7,959 nt of DNA. Origin: Actinomycetota bacterium (GTDB lineage: Bacteria > Actinomycetota > Actinomycetes > Streptosporangiales > Streptosporangiaceae). The notes under the pieces are model-generated. The model saw only the letters and a list, made by a program, of their open reading frames with translations, was not told where the DNA came from and ran no database searches. The position numbers were made by a program, and so were the translations under genes. The stretch covers positions 27,874 to 35,832 of the forward strand of contig PMST01000461.1 of NCBI GenBank assembly GCA_003168295.1, written 5' to 3'. Positions 1-5,833 of this stretch are shown here, in pieces (position 1 is the stretch's first letter; every line of letters starts with the position of its first letter).

Positions 1-101
1 TTGACCCCCTCGAGCAGGCGCTCGACGGTCTCCTCGAAGGCGTTTCCCGTCCGCACCGCGCGGAACACCGCGGCGGTGATAGCGGGCGAACGTCCTGGCA
101 C
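1..101 (-). CDS. GntR family (FCD/FadR-type) transcriptional regulator, N-terminal fragment
   Basis: Partial gene running off the left edge; only the first 33 codons are present. Translation from the GTG at 101 contains AVRTGNAFEETVERLLEGV, which resembles the extreme N-terminus of actinomycete GntR regulators of the FCD subgroup, just before the winged helix-turn-helix. Members of this family bind an operator as dimers and release it when a small carboxylate or amino-acid-like ligand binds the C-terminal FCD domain; that part is outside the window. The start is supported by AGGAG (complement of 110-114) eight bases before the GTG. It lies 54 bases downstream of the PuuD-like hydrolase on the same strand with no strong terminator between them (only a 5-bp hairpin at 125-140), so the two probably form one operon and the regulator probably controls it. 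The family call rests on a short stretch and is moderately sure. Confidence 0.68.
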   Translation of the reverse strand, partial: MPGRSPAITAAVFRAVRTGNAFEETVERLLEGV

Positions 102-155
102 TGTCTCGTCTCCTGGTCGCCGACGCTGCTTCAGCGCAGCACCTTCGCAGAAAGA

Positions 156-917
156 CTAGATCATGGGCGCAAATGCCGTCGGCCGCGCGGCTGCCCGCTC
201 GGACGCGGCGCTGGCCAGCGCGGTGAACAAGCGCGGGTCGCTGCCCTGCTCAGGGTGCCACTGAACCCCAAGCACGAAACCGGAAAGGCCGCCTAGCTCA
301 GACGGGCCGACCTCGACCGCCTCGATCGTGCCGTCCTGCTCCCATGCCACCGCCTTCAGCCCTTCACCCAGCAGGTTGACGGCCTGATGGTGGCGCGTGG
401 GCACGTCGAAGTAGCCGTCCTCGGGCAGGATCTGAGCCAGCACGCTGTCCGGGCTGACCCGGACCTTGTGCAGTCCGAATCCTTTCGGCGGTCCGCTGTG
501 CCGCCCGTGCCCGACCAGGTCCGGTATGTGCTGGTCCAGGGTGCCGCCGCGGCAGACATTGAGGATCTGCATACCGCGGCAGATGGCGAGCAGCGGCACA
601 CCGAGCCGCAACGCCTGGCTGGTGACGGCGAGATCCCACGCGTCCCGCAACGTGACGGGGGCCTGCGTCTCCGGCTGCCGGGACGCGCCGTACCGAGCCG
701 GGTCGATGTCCGGGCCGCCCGTGACGACCAGGCCGTCCAGGCCCGCGACGGTGGCGGCGGCTTCGTCGTCGTCTCCGCCCGGTGGCAGCAGGACCGGCCG
801 TCCGCCGCCGCGCCGTACCGCATCTACATAGACCCAGGGAAGGATGGCCGCCTGTGCTGACCAATTACGCCAGGAGGCCTGATCCTCATAGGTGGTTATG
901 CCAATAACCGGCGTCAT
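156..917 (-). CDS. Gamma-glutamyl-gamma-aminobutyrate hydrolase family protein (PuuD-like, peptidase C26)
   Basis: A 253-residue class I glutamine-amidotransferase-like hydrolase, cytoplasmic, of normal length for the family. The family cleaves gamma-glutamyl amide bonds; PuuD itself releases GABA from gamma-glutamyl-GABA in putrescine degradation. Visible motifs: TGGPDIDP at 66-73 (oxyanion region), AICRGMQILN at 111-120 with the nucleophile Cys113, GGTLDQHIPD at 124-133, and VQWHPEQ at 218-224 carrying the catalytic His221 and Glu223. The triad is therefore complete. The residue after NV in the family motif NVARGG is Cys here (NVCRGG), a minor variation. ATG at 917 is preceded by AGAGGA a few bases upstream. 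The neighbouring GntR/FCD fragment downstream fits a regulated catabolic operon, but the true substrate (gamma-glutamyl-GABA or another gamma-glutamyl amine) cannot be told because no other polyamine genes are in view. Confidence 0.9.
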   Translation of the reverse strand: MTPVIGITTYEDQASWRNWSAQAAILPWVYVDAVRRGGGRPVLLPPGGDDDEAAATVAGLDGLVVTGGPDIDPARYGASRQPETQAPVTLRDAWDLAVTSQALRLGVPLLAICRGMQILNVCRGGTLDQHIPDLVGHGRHSGPPKGFGLHKVRVSPDSVLAQILPEDGYFDVPTRHHQAVNLLGEGLKAVAWEQDGTIEAVEVGPSELGGLSGFVLGVQWHPEQGSDPRLFTALASAASERAAARPTAFAPMI

Positions 918-1083
918 AGTTCCTCTTTTGAACCGCTCTTCCGATAGCCCCCGCTACCCAAGAAAATCTCGATCATTCCGAACGAGCCGTGGTTCGGCGT
1001 CACCGTCTGTGTTCTAGCATCACGTAGTCGACGCGAGTGACGGGCGGCGACCCTGAGATCCAGGTTATCAGTGTTCCATTCGG

Positions 1084-1095
1084 TGTTCTGGAACA
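1084..1095. promoter_or_regulatory. Palindrome TGTTC-TG-GAACA, candidate operator
   Basis: Five-base arms TGTTC and GAACA around a two-base centre. A second half-site, GTGTTC, lies 12 bases to the left at 1071-1076, so GTGTTC occurs twice in direct orientation; the left copy with one more base (TGTTCC, 1072-1077) also pairs with GGAACA at 1090-1095. Its position 167 bases upstream of the puuD-like start, beside two more palindromes, suggests protein binding. The binding protein is not known; it does not match the actinobacterial LexA box. Confidence 0.35.
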
Positions 1096-1129
1096 TGATT
1101 CAAGTCACCTCACGTGATGACTTGATCAT
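1095..1129. promoter_or_regulatory. Long imperfect inverted repeat around TCACGTGA, candidate operator
   Basis: CAAGTCA (1101-1107) pairs with TGACTTG (1118-1124), and with one bulged T at 1100 the pairing extends outward to 1095/1129, giving 12 base pairs. The spacer contains a second, perfect 8-base palindrome TCACGTGA (1110-1117), offset by one base from the outer centre. Just to the right, TTGTATAACA (1133-1142) is a one-base-expanded version of the TTGTATACAA-like half-palindromes bound by many FCD-type GntR proteins. A role as operator for the regulator at the left edge is inference from position. Confidence 0.45.
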
Positions 1130-1154
1130 TGATTGTATAACATCAGACGGTCTC

Positions 1155-1166
1155 TTCGGTACCGAA
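1155..1166. promoter_or_regulatory. Perfect 12-base palindrome TTCGGTACCGAA
   Basis: TTCGGT/ACCGAA reads identically on both strands. It is the third palindrome within about 80 bases in the gap between divergent genes, and it is centred 240-250 bases from the puuD-like start and about 305 from the plus-strand gene. It is a plausible dimeric repressor site, with no experimental support. A 12-base palindrome alone can arise by chance; the clustering makes this one worth listing. Confidence 0.35.
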
Positions 1167-1300
1167 CGCCAAAAAGCGGTAACGCGCCGTGGTTTGGGCC
1201 AACTTAGGCCGTTCTGCCGTTTTTTGTGTACAGTGCGCGCCGGTCGCTGTGCTGTCCAGCTCGCCGCCGGCCCGCCCTTAAGGCGCCGCCTTCCCTCGTC

Positions 1301-1372
1301 GCTCGTTCCTCGCTCCTCAGTCCAGGCGACGCCGCGGGCCTTTGGCTCGCTGGTGGGCTCGTTTCTCGCTCC
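1301..1372. repeat. Direct repeat of 16 bases, two copies 56 bases apart
   Basis: GCTCGTTCCTCGCTCC at 1301-1316 recurs as GCTCGTTTCTCGCTCC at 1357-1372, 15 of 16 bases identical. Both sit in a pyrimidine-rich, non-coding stretch with further CTCG words between them. This may be low-complexity drift or paired binding sites; nothing else identifies it. Confidence 0.5.
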
Positions 1373-1395
1373 CGGCGCCCCGCGCCCCGCTGCTC

Positions 1396-1424
1396 CGTTC
1401 CGTAATAAACATGTCACGTATAGT
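1396..1424 (+). promoter_or_regulatory. Possible promoter with -10 TATAGT for the tail-anchored protein gene
   Basis: TATAGT at 1419-1424 sits in a short AT-rich patch in otherwise very GC-rich DNA, 42 bases before the ATG at 1466, and would give a leader of roughly 35 bases. No TTGACA-like -35 box is seen at 16-18 bases upstream (the bases are CGTTCC or close), so this is either a weak vegetative promoter or one for an alternative sigma factor. The same hexamer followed by G occurs upstream of the PAS-protein gene (2339-2344). Confidence 0.3.
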
Positions 1425-1465
1425 GATCGAAGAGTTGCATAGGCGGACTCGCTCAAGGAGATACG

Positions 1466-2089
1466 ATGCCCACGCCAGCAGACGCCCAGGCCGGCCCGAA
1501 TGGCCCGAATGGCCCGCCCGATGCCGCCGGGTCACCGGAGGGCGGCCACCGCCATCATGGCCGGCGGCTGCGGTCAGGGGCTGCTCCGCAAGGCCCTCCC
1601 GATGTGGCCATGCTGGCGAGGGAGGCCGTCATCAGCTTCCTGAACGACGCGTCCCGGGCCACAGCGGACAGGGCCGGCGCGATCCCCGCTCAGGCGCCGG
1701 ATCCCGGGTCACCGGAGGCGGTGCCCCAGGATGCGGTCTCCGCCGCCAGCCCTATCGTCGCGCCCCAGGGCGGCGGGTCGGCAGGCTGGAGCGCGGCGGC
1801 CATCGGCGTCGCCACGCTGGACCGGATCGAGGCCGCGGCGGCCAAGGTGGAGGCGGACATCGCCGTCGCTCTGCGGGCCTACGCTGACCTGCAGGCCGGG
1901 GCCGGGGCCGCGGCCGAGGCCGCGGTACACGCGGCGCAGTCGGCCATGGCCTCGGCAGGCGTGGCCACCGAGGCCGAGCGGCAGGTAAGGATCAGCCTGC
2001 GCCAGGTCAGGCAGTACGTGGTGGTCACCGTCGTCCTTCTCGTAGTCGTGATCATTGTCCTCTTCGAGGTAACGTCTCCGGTCCGTTGA
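1466..2089 (+). CDS. Alanine-rich tail-anchored membrane protein of unknown function
   Basis: A 207-residue protein that I do not recognise. Residues 1-45 are rich in Pro, Gly and Ala with a basic HRHHGRRLR patch at 28-36 and are probably disordered. Residues 46-62 look like a short helix (DVAMLAREAVISFLND). Residues 72-115 are again Pro/Gly-rich. Residues about 115-181 form a long Ala/Glu/Arg helix, possibly coiled coil, followed at 184-200 by a single strongly hydrophobic segment (VVVTVVLLVVVIIVLF) with Arg residues before it and only seven residues after it. This predicts a C-terminal membrane anchor with the bulk of the protein in the cytoplasm. The start is well supported by AAGGAG five bases before the ATG. 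It has its own terminator hairpin just downstream, so it is probably monocistronic. A scaffold or membrane-tethered helper role is only a guess. Confidence 0.82.
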   Translation: MPTPADAQAGPNGPNGPPDAAGSPEGGHRHHGRRLRSGAAPQGPPDVAMLAREAVISFLNDASRATADRAGAIPAQAPDPGSPEAVPQDAVSAASPIVAPQGGGSAGWSAAAIGVATLDRIEAAAAKVEADIAVALRAYADLQAGAGAAAEAAVHAAQSAMASAGVATEAERQVRISLRQVRQYVVVTVVLLVVVIIVLFEVTSPVR

Positions 2090-2093
2090 CAAG

Positions 2094-2123
2094 GCCCGCA
2101 AAATTCGCAAAATGCCTGCGGGC
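2094..2123 (+). terminator. Hairpin terminator after the tail-anchored protein gene
   Basis: GCCCGCA (2094-2100) pairs perfectly with TGCGGGC (2117-2123) around a 16-base AT-rich loop, starting four bases after the TGA stop at 2089. No T-run follows, which is common for actinomycete terminators. It could also serve a minus-strand transcript ending near 2140. Confidence 0.6.
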
Positions 2124-2139
2124 AGAGTCGTCAGATTTA

Positions 2140-2325
2140 TCACGATAACAGGGCTTTAACGTGTTCCGGGGTTTCCGGGTTTGTGCTGATACCGCGATTG
2201 GCGGCTTTAAAACCATTTGTGCAAATTATTCTCTGGTATCCCGGTTTGGTTCCGGCATAATTACCGTAGCGGATGATCATCCAATTGATATTGGACTCTT
2301 CTAGCACTTCCGGGATCGAGTTCAT
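2140..2325 (-). CDS. Possible small protein of 61 residues, unknown function
   Basis: A minus-strand frame starting at ATG 2325 and ending at TGA 2140 encodes 61 residues with a protein-like composition (contains INWMIIRYGNY, KPGYQRIICTNGF and TNPETPEHVKALLS) and no low-complexity bias. The frame is open further upstream to a GTG at 2403, but that start has no ribosome binding site; the ATG at 2325 has only a weak AGG nine bases upstream. Its third positions are only about half G/C, well below the neighbouring genes, so it is either spurious, a recently acquired gene, or a decaying one. It would be convergent with the tail-anchored protein gene, facing its terminator, and divergent from the PAS-protein gene. 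No family is recognised. Confidence 0.3.
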   Translation of the reverse strand: MNSIPEVLEESNINWMIIRYGNYAGTKPGYQRIICTNGFKAANRGISTNPETPEHVKALLS

Positions 2326-2450
2326 GTGCCGTAGCCTATATAGTGTAACTGTCCGAAACAGATCCGTGACTACCGCCTCGGGGGGCGGGCACGTGAACAA
2401 CACGGTGCCGACCGGCTCGCTCTTTACTGGTTCGCGGTGGGAGGGTTCTC
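2326..2450 (+). promoter_or_regulatory. Promoter-like region of the PAS sensor gene
   Basis: The gap 2090-2450 is distinctly more AT-rich than the genes around it. CTATATAGTG at 2336-2345 contains a good -10 hexamer (TATAGT, 2339-2344), about 107 bases before the ATG at 2451, without a recognisable -35. The ribosome binding site is strong: GGGAGGG at 2439-2445, five bases before the ATG. Farther upstream a perfect palindrome GGATGATCATCC (2271-2282) abuts CCAAT-TGAT-ATTGG (2281-2294), and these could be operators. If the small minus-strand ORF is real, this is a divergent promoter region. Confidence 0.3.
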
Positions 2451-4190
2451 ATGACGGTTCACGCAGGCGATTCACCAGAAAGACTCCTGGCCGCGCGGCC
2501 ACCGCGCCCGCGCAACCGCGCAACCATCTCCTCGAAGCTCCTGGCCTCTATCGTCGACTCCTCGTACGACGCCATTATCGGTAAGACGCTGGATGGCGTC
2601 ATCACGACCTGGAACTCCTCGGCGGAGCGGATCTACGGCTACCGGGCCGAGGAGATAATCGGGCATTCCGTCTCGCTTCTGATACCGTCCGGCCTTCCCG
2701 ACGAGATGGAGGAGATCCTGAACCGGATCCGCATCGGTGAGCGGGTCGATCACTACGAGACCAGGCGACGCAGGAAAGACGGCGCCATCATCGCGGTCTC
2801 GCTCACCGTTTCGCCCATTCATGATGCGAGCGGTAAAGTCGTCGGCGCGTCGGCTATTGCCCGCGACATCACGGATCGCCAGCGCGTTCAGGATCAGGCC
2901 CGCCTCGCCGCGCAGTACGCGCGCAGCCTGATCGAGGCCAGCCGGGATCCGCTGGTGACGATCGGCCTGGAGGGCAAGATCACCGAGGTGAACGAGGCGA
3001 CGATCCAGATGACCGGGGTGGCACGGGGAGATCTGGCCGGGACCGACTTCTCGGACTGCTTCACCGAGCCGGAGCTGGCCCGCGAGGGTTACCTCCAGGT
3101 TCTCGGGCAGGGCTTCGTCATCGACTACCCGCTGACCATCCGGCACACCGGCGGCGAGCTGACCGAGGTGCTCTACAACGCCTCGGTGTACCGGGACGCG
3201 GGCGGCCAGGCGCTCGGCGTATTCGCCGCCGTCCGTGACGTCACCGATTCCCGGCGACTGGTGCGGGAGCTCTCCGAAACCAAGTCGATGCTGACCAGCA
3301 TCCTCGAGAGCACCACCAAGTACTCGATCGTCGGGAAGGACCTCAAGCACCGTATCGTTTCCTGGAACGAGGGAGCGCGCCGCGACTACGGCTATACGGC
3401 GGCGGAGGTCATCGGCCGGGACGTAAGCATCCTGCACGCGCCGCACGACGTTCAGTCTGGTGCCGTCGACCGGCTGCTGGCCGCCGCGTATGCCGATGGT
3501 TCGGCCGAGGGTGAGTTCGAGCGAATCCGCAAGGACGGCTCCCGGTTCACCGCCAGCTTGGTCGTGACCCGGCGGGACGACACCTTGGGCCATCCGATCG
3601 GCTTCCTGTTGATGGGCGAGGACATATCCGAGAAGAAGCTAGTCGAGGACCAGCTCCGGTCGGCGTCGGAGTACGCCCGCAGCCTGATCGAGGCCAGCCG
3701 GGACCCGCTGGTGACGATCAGCGCGGAGGGCAAGATCACCGACGTGAACGAGGCGACGAGCCGGGTGACCGGGGTGGCGCGGGGAGATCTGGTCGGCACC
3801 GACTTCTCGGACTATTTCACCGAGCCGGAGCTGGCCCGCCAGGGCTACCTCCGGGTTTTCGCGCAGGGCTTCGTCACGGACTACCCGCTGACCATCCGGC
3901 ACACCGGCGGCGAGCTGACCGAGGTGCTCTACAACGCCTCGGTGTACCGGGACGCGGGCGGCCGGGTGCTCGGCGTGTTCGCCGCCGCCCGCGACGTCAC
4001 CGATCGGAAGCGGGCTGAGAGCGAAGTAACGAAACAGCGAGCCCGGGAACTCGACAGGCTCGCCGAGCTCGAGCGCTTCCAGAAGCTCACCGTCGGGCGG
4101 GAGTTGCGCATGATCGAGCTCAAGAAGGAGATCGAGGACCTGCGGGCCGCGGCAGGAAGCACATTGCGGGCTGTGGCAGGCGGCACATGA
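2451..4190 (+). CDS. Multi-PAS sensor protein without kinase domain
   Basis: A 579-residue soluble protein with no signal peptide or membrane segment. It is built of four PAS domains, roughly at residues 30-143, 155-266, 278-396 and 407-518, each ending in the usual (A/G)xxRDxT or GEDIS motif. A charged, heptad-like helix follows at 528-566 (contains ELERFQKLTVGRELRMIELK), of the kind that links PAS domains to a kinase dimerisation helix. No H-box or ATPase domain is present. PAS domains bind small ligands or cofactors such as heme or flavin; no cofactor can be assigned from sequence. The second and fourth domains are near-identical copies. The stop overlaps the start of the downstream histidine kinase (ATGA, 4187-4190), so translation is probably coupled and the protein most likely supplies the sensory input to that kinase through its coiled coil. 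The start is supported by GGGAGGG five bases upstream. Confidence 0.92.
   Translation: MTVHAGDSPERLLAARPPRPRNRATISSKLLASIVDSSYDAIIGKTLDGVITTWNSSAERIYGYRAEEIIGHSVSLLIPSGLPDEMEEILNRIRIGERVDHYETRRRRKDGAIIAVSLTVSPIHDASGKVVGASAIARDITDRQRVQDQARLAAQYARSLIEASRDPLVTIGLEGKITEVNEATIQMTGVARGDLAGTDFSDCFTEPELAREGYLQVLGQGFVIDYPLTIRHTGGELTEVLYNASVYRDAGGQALGVFAAVRDVTDSRRLVRELSETKSMLTSILESTTKYSIVGKDLKHRIVSWNEGARRDYGYTAAEVIGRDVSILHAPHDVQSGAVDRLLAAAYADGSAEGEFERIRKDGSRFTASLVVTRRDDTLGHPIGFLLMGEDISEKKLVEDQLRSASEYARSLIEASRDPLVTISAEGKITDVNEATSRVTGVARGDLVGTDFSDYFTEPELARQGYLRVFAQGFVTDYPLTIRHTGGELTEVLYNASVYRDAGGRVLGVFAAARDVTDRKRAESEVTKQRARELDRLAELERFQKLTVGRELRMIELKKEIEDLRAAAGSTLRAVAGGT
2916..3248 (+). repeat. Duplicated PAS domain, copy 1 (second PAS)
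   Basis: Codons 156-266 of the PAS protein. Compared with copy 2, exactly 756 bases (252 codons) downstream, 95 of 111 residues are identical by my count, and 85 consecutive bases match perfectly (3123-3207 against 3879-3963). Identity this high at the DNA level, including third positions, indicates recent duplication or ongoing gene conversion inside the gene. Confidence 0.9.
3672..4004 (+). repeat. Duplicated PAS domain, copy 2 (fourth PAS)
   Basis: Codons 408-518 of the PAS protein, matching copy 1 at 2916-3248. Differences are scattered (for example Cys203 to Tyr455, Ile224 to Thr476) and mostly lie in the first two thirds; the C-terminal half of the domain is almost unchanged. The intervening third PAS domain is unrelated in detail, so the duplicated unit could have been a PAS pair or the copy could have been inserted separately. 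Confidence 0.9.
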
Positions 4191-5176
4191 GGATGGGCGT
4201 GGTCAGGCCAGCCGGAACGGCCCCGGGTTATCCACCGGATCGGGCGGATCACGCCCGGGCGACCCTCAGCCTGCTGGAGGACTTCGTCGAGGAAAGGCAG
4301 CAGCTCAAGGACACCCAGCTCGCTGTCCTGAACATCTTGGAGGACGCGACCGCGGACCGGCTCAGGGCCGAGGCCGCGGTCAAGGCCAGCATCAGCATCC
4401 TGGAGGAGCTCAGCGTGGCCCAGGCCGAGATCGGGGCGCTCAACGCCGAGCTCGAGGTCCGGGTCGACCAGCGCACGGCGGAGCTGATGGTGGCCAACAA
4501 GAACCTGGAGGCGTTCGCCTACTCCGTCGCCCACGACCTGCGGTCCCCGCTGCGGGCGCTGAGCGGCTACAGCGAAGCGCTGACCGAGGACTACGGCGAC
4601 CTCCTGGATGACACCGGCCGCTGGTACGCGGACCGGATCCAGGCCGCCACCGAGCGGATGGGCACGCTCATCGATGACCTGCTGCTGCTGGCCCAGGTCT
4701 CGCGCACCGACATGAACATCGAACCGGTCGACCTGTCCGCCGAGGTCACCGCCCTCAGCGCGGAACTGCACGCCCGCGAGCCCGGCCGCGTCGTCCGCTT
4801 CGCCATCCAGGACGGCGTCCGGGTCACCGCGGACCGCTCGCTGATCCGCACCGTGGTGGCGAACCTGGTCGAGAACGCCTGGAAGTTCACCGCGAAATCC
4901 GAGGACGCCACCATCGAGTTCGGCGCCACCGCGGCCGACGCCCGGGTCTGCTGCTACGTCCGCGACAACGGGGCCGGCTTCGATCCCGCCTTCATCGCCA
5001 AGCTGTTCCAGCCGTTCCAGCGGCTCCACGCGGTGAGCGACTTCCCCGGTACCGGCATCGGCCTGGCCAGCGTCCAGCGGATCGTCGAACGCCACGGCGG
5101 CCGCGTCTGGGCCGAAGGCGCCGTCGACCGCGGCGCAACTTTCTACTTCACCCTGAACCCGGCACAGGCCCCCTGA
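4187..5176 (+). CDS. Sensor histidine kinase, phytochrome-type (HisKA + HATPase), no sensor domain of its own
   Basis: A 329-residue cytoplasmic kinase. Residues about 22-108 form a long coiled coil with repeating LSLLED / LNILED / ISILEE units. HisKA follows with H-box SVAHDLRSPLR (113-123), phospho-accepting His116. The ATPase domain has the N-box NLVENAWKF (226-234), G1 DNGAGFD (260-266), F-box KLFQPF (272-277) and G2 GTGIGLA (288-294), so all catalytic motifs are intact. The sequence type (AYSVAHDLRSPLRAL, FQRLH) is that of the bacteriophytochrome/Cph1-like kinases. It carries no PAS or GAF domain and overlaps the PAS protein by 4 bases, so it probably depends on that protein for input; together they would make one ordinary PAS kinase. 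A second in-frame ATG at 4193 is also possible as the start. The likely phosphate acceptor is the receiver protein encoded 114 bases downstream. Confidence 0.93.
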   Translation: MRMGVVRPAGTAPGYPPDRADHARATLSLLEDFVEERQQLKDTQLAVLNILEDATADRLRAEAAVKASISILEELSVAQAEIGALNAELEVRVDQRTAELMVANKNLEAFAYSVAHDLRSPLRALSGYSEALTEDYGDLLDDTGRWYADRIQAATERMGTLIDDLLLLAQVSRTDMNIEPVDLSAEVTALSAELHAREPGRVVRFAIQDGVRVTADRSLIRTVVANLVENAWKFTAKSEDATIEFGATAADARVCCYVRDNGAGFDPAFIAKLFQPFQRLHAVSDFPGTGIGLASVQRIVERHGGRVWAEGAVDRGATFYFTLNPAQAP

Positions 5177-5199
5177 TGCCCCGCCACCTCCGCGGCCGA

Positions 5200-5251
5200 C
5201 CCTCGTTTATAACTAAAAGTGACTGCTACAATACAGATTGTGATACATCTG
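5200..5251 (+). promoter_or_regulatory. AT-rich promoter-like stretch before the receiver gene
   Basis: The 114-base gap between kinase and receiver genes contains an AT-rich patch unlike the flanking coding DNA. TACAAT at 5227-5232 fits a -10 box, about 60 bases before the ATG at 5291, but no TTGACA-like -35 lies 16-18 bases upstream. An inverted repeat CAGAT (5234-5238) / ATCTG (5247-5251) sits over the expected transcription start and could be an operator. This suggests that the receiver can be transcribed separately from the kinase. Confidence 0.35.
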
Positions 5252-5290
5252 GCGCGCACTCCGGTGGAATCGGATTGAGGTAGGACATCA

Positions 5291-5827
5291 ATGAGCGGTG
5301 ACCGTAGCGCGACGGACTCAGCGGGACGCGTCATACGCATCCTGATCCTGGAGGACGAAGCCCTGGGTGCCGACCTGGCCCAGCGCCTCCTGGTCCGGGC
5401 GGGCGTTAGGTTCACCTCCGTTGTCGTTCAGACCAGGGCGTCGTTCGTCGAGCAGCTGGCCGCCTTCCGGCCCGAGGTCATCCTGGCCGACTACTGCCTG
5501 CCCGGCTTCTCCGGCGGGGAGGCTTTCAAGATCGCTCAGAAAGATTACCCAGACATACCGTTCATCTTCTGGTCCGGTGTGATCGGCGACGAAGCAGCGG
5601 TCGAGCTCATCAAGCAGGGGGCCACCGATTACGTCCTGAAGGACCGGCCCGCGCGGCTGCCCGCCGTCATCCTGCGCGCGCTGGCCGAGGCCGAGCGACG
5701 GGTGCGGCTAGCCCAGCTCAAAGACCAGCTGCAGCATGCCCAGCGTCAGGCCAGCCTCGGCCAGCTCGCAGCGGCCGAAGAGGCGATGACCCCTGTCCCC
5801 CAGTTCCGCACCACCGCGAAGCCATAA
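5291..5827 (+). CDS. Stand-alone response regulator receiver protein with truncated kinase-like tail
   Basis: A 178-residue cytoplasmic protein. Residues 14-135 form a receiver domain: acidic pair Glu21/Asp22, phospho-acceptor Asp67 in ILADYCLPGFSG, Ser95 in the switch position (FWSG) and Lys117 in ATDYVLKD. The domain type, with SGVIGDEAAVELIKQGATDYVLKD, is that of receivers usually found fused to PAS, GGDEF or kinase modules. There is no DNA-binding or enzymatic output domain. The helix at 134-161 (AQLKDQLQHAQRQASLGQLA) looks like the linker plus first turn of a HisKA domain, normally continuing into the AGGxAHDFNN H-box, but here it runs into an unrelated 17-residue tail (AEEAMTPVPQFRTTAKP). 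AGGA lies five bases before the ATG. It is the probable partner of the upstream kinase and may pass phosphate to a protein outside the window. Confidence 0.9.
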   Translation: MSGDRSATDSAGRVIRILILEDEALGADLAQRLLVRAGVRFTSVVVQTRASFVEQLAAFRPEVILADYCLPGFSGGEAFKIAQKDYPDIPFIFWSGVIGDEAAVELIKQGATDYVLKDRPARLPAVILRALAEAERRVRLAQLKDQLQHAQRQASLGQLAAAEEAMTPVPQFRTTAKP

Positions 5828-5833
5828 CCGCTC

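Larger units (their letters stand above)
918..1465. other. Non-coding region between the puuD-like gene and the tail-anchored protein gene
   Basis: 548 bases without a convincing gene. ORFs cross it, but none has a good ribosome binding site or the third-position G/C bias of the neighbours. It divides into a moderately AT-rich stretch (about 1070-1170) with three palindromic elements listed separately, a run of six T at 1220-1225 without a clean preceding stem, a pyrimidine-rich GC stretch (about 1260-1400) with a 16-base direct repeat, and a short AT-rich patch (1401-1440) just before the next gene. Since the flanking genes are divergent, promoters in both directions are expected here. Confidence 0.6.

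Noticed and set aside
914..1096. Minus-strand 60-codon frame whose TGA overlaps the puuD-like ATG
   Set aside because: The ATGA overlap is suggestive, but the start has no properly spaced ribosome binding site, third positions show no G/C bias, and the frame covers candidate operator DNA.
1220..1225. T-run as the tail of an intrinsic terminator
   Set aside because: No convincing stem immediately precedes it on the plus strand, and no gene ends nearby.
1071..1456. Overlapping frames of 118-123 codons on both strands
   Set aside because: They contradict each other, lack ribosome binding sites, and encode low-complexity Arg/Pro/Ser-rich peptides typical of shadow translation of GC-rich non-coding DNA.
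2472..5095. Long minus-strand frames of 373 and 388 codons opposite the PAS and kinase genes
   Set aside because: They are antisense shadows with Gly/Val/Asp/Arg-biased composition and no domains, while the plus strand has unambiguous PAS, HisKA and ATPase motifs.
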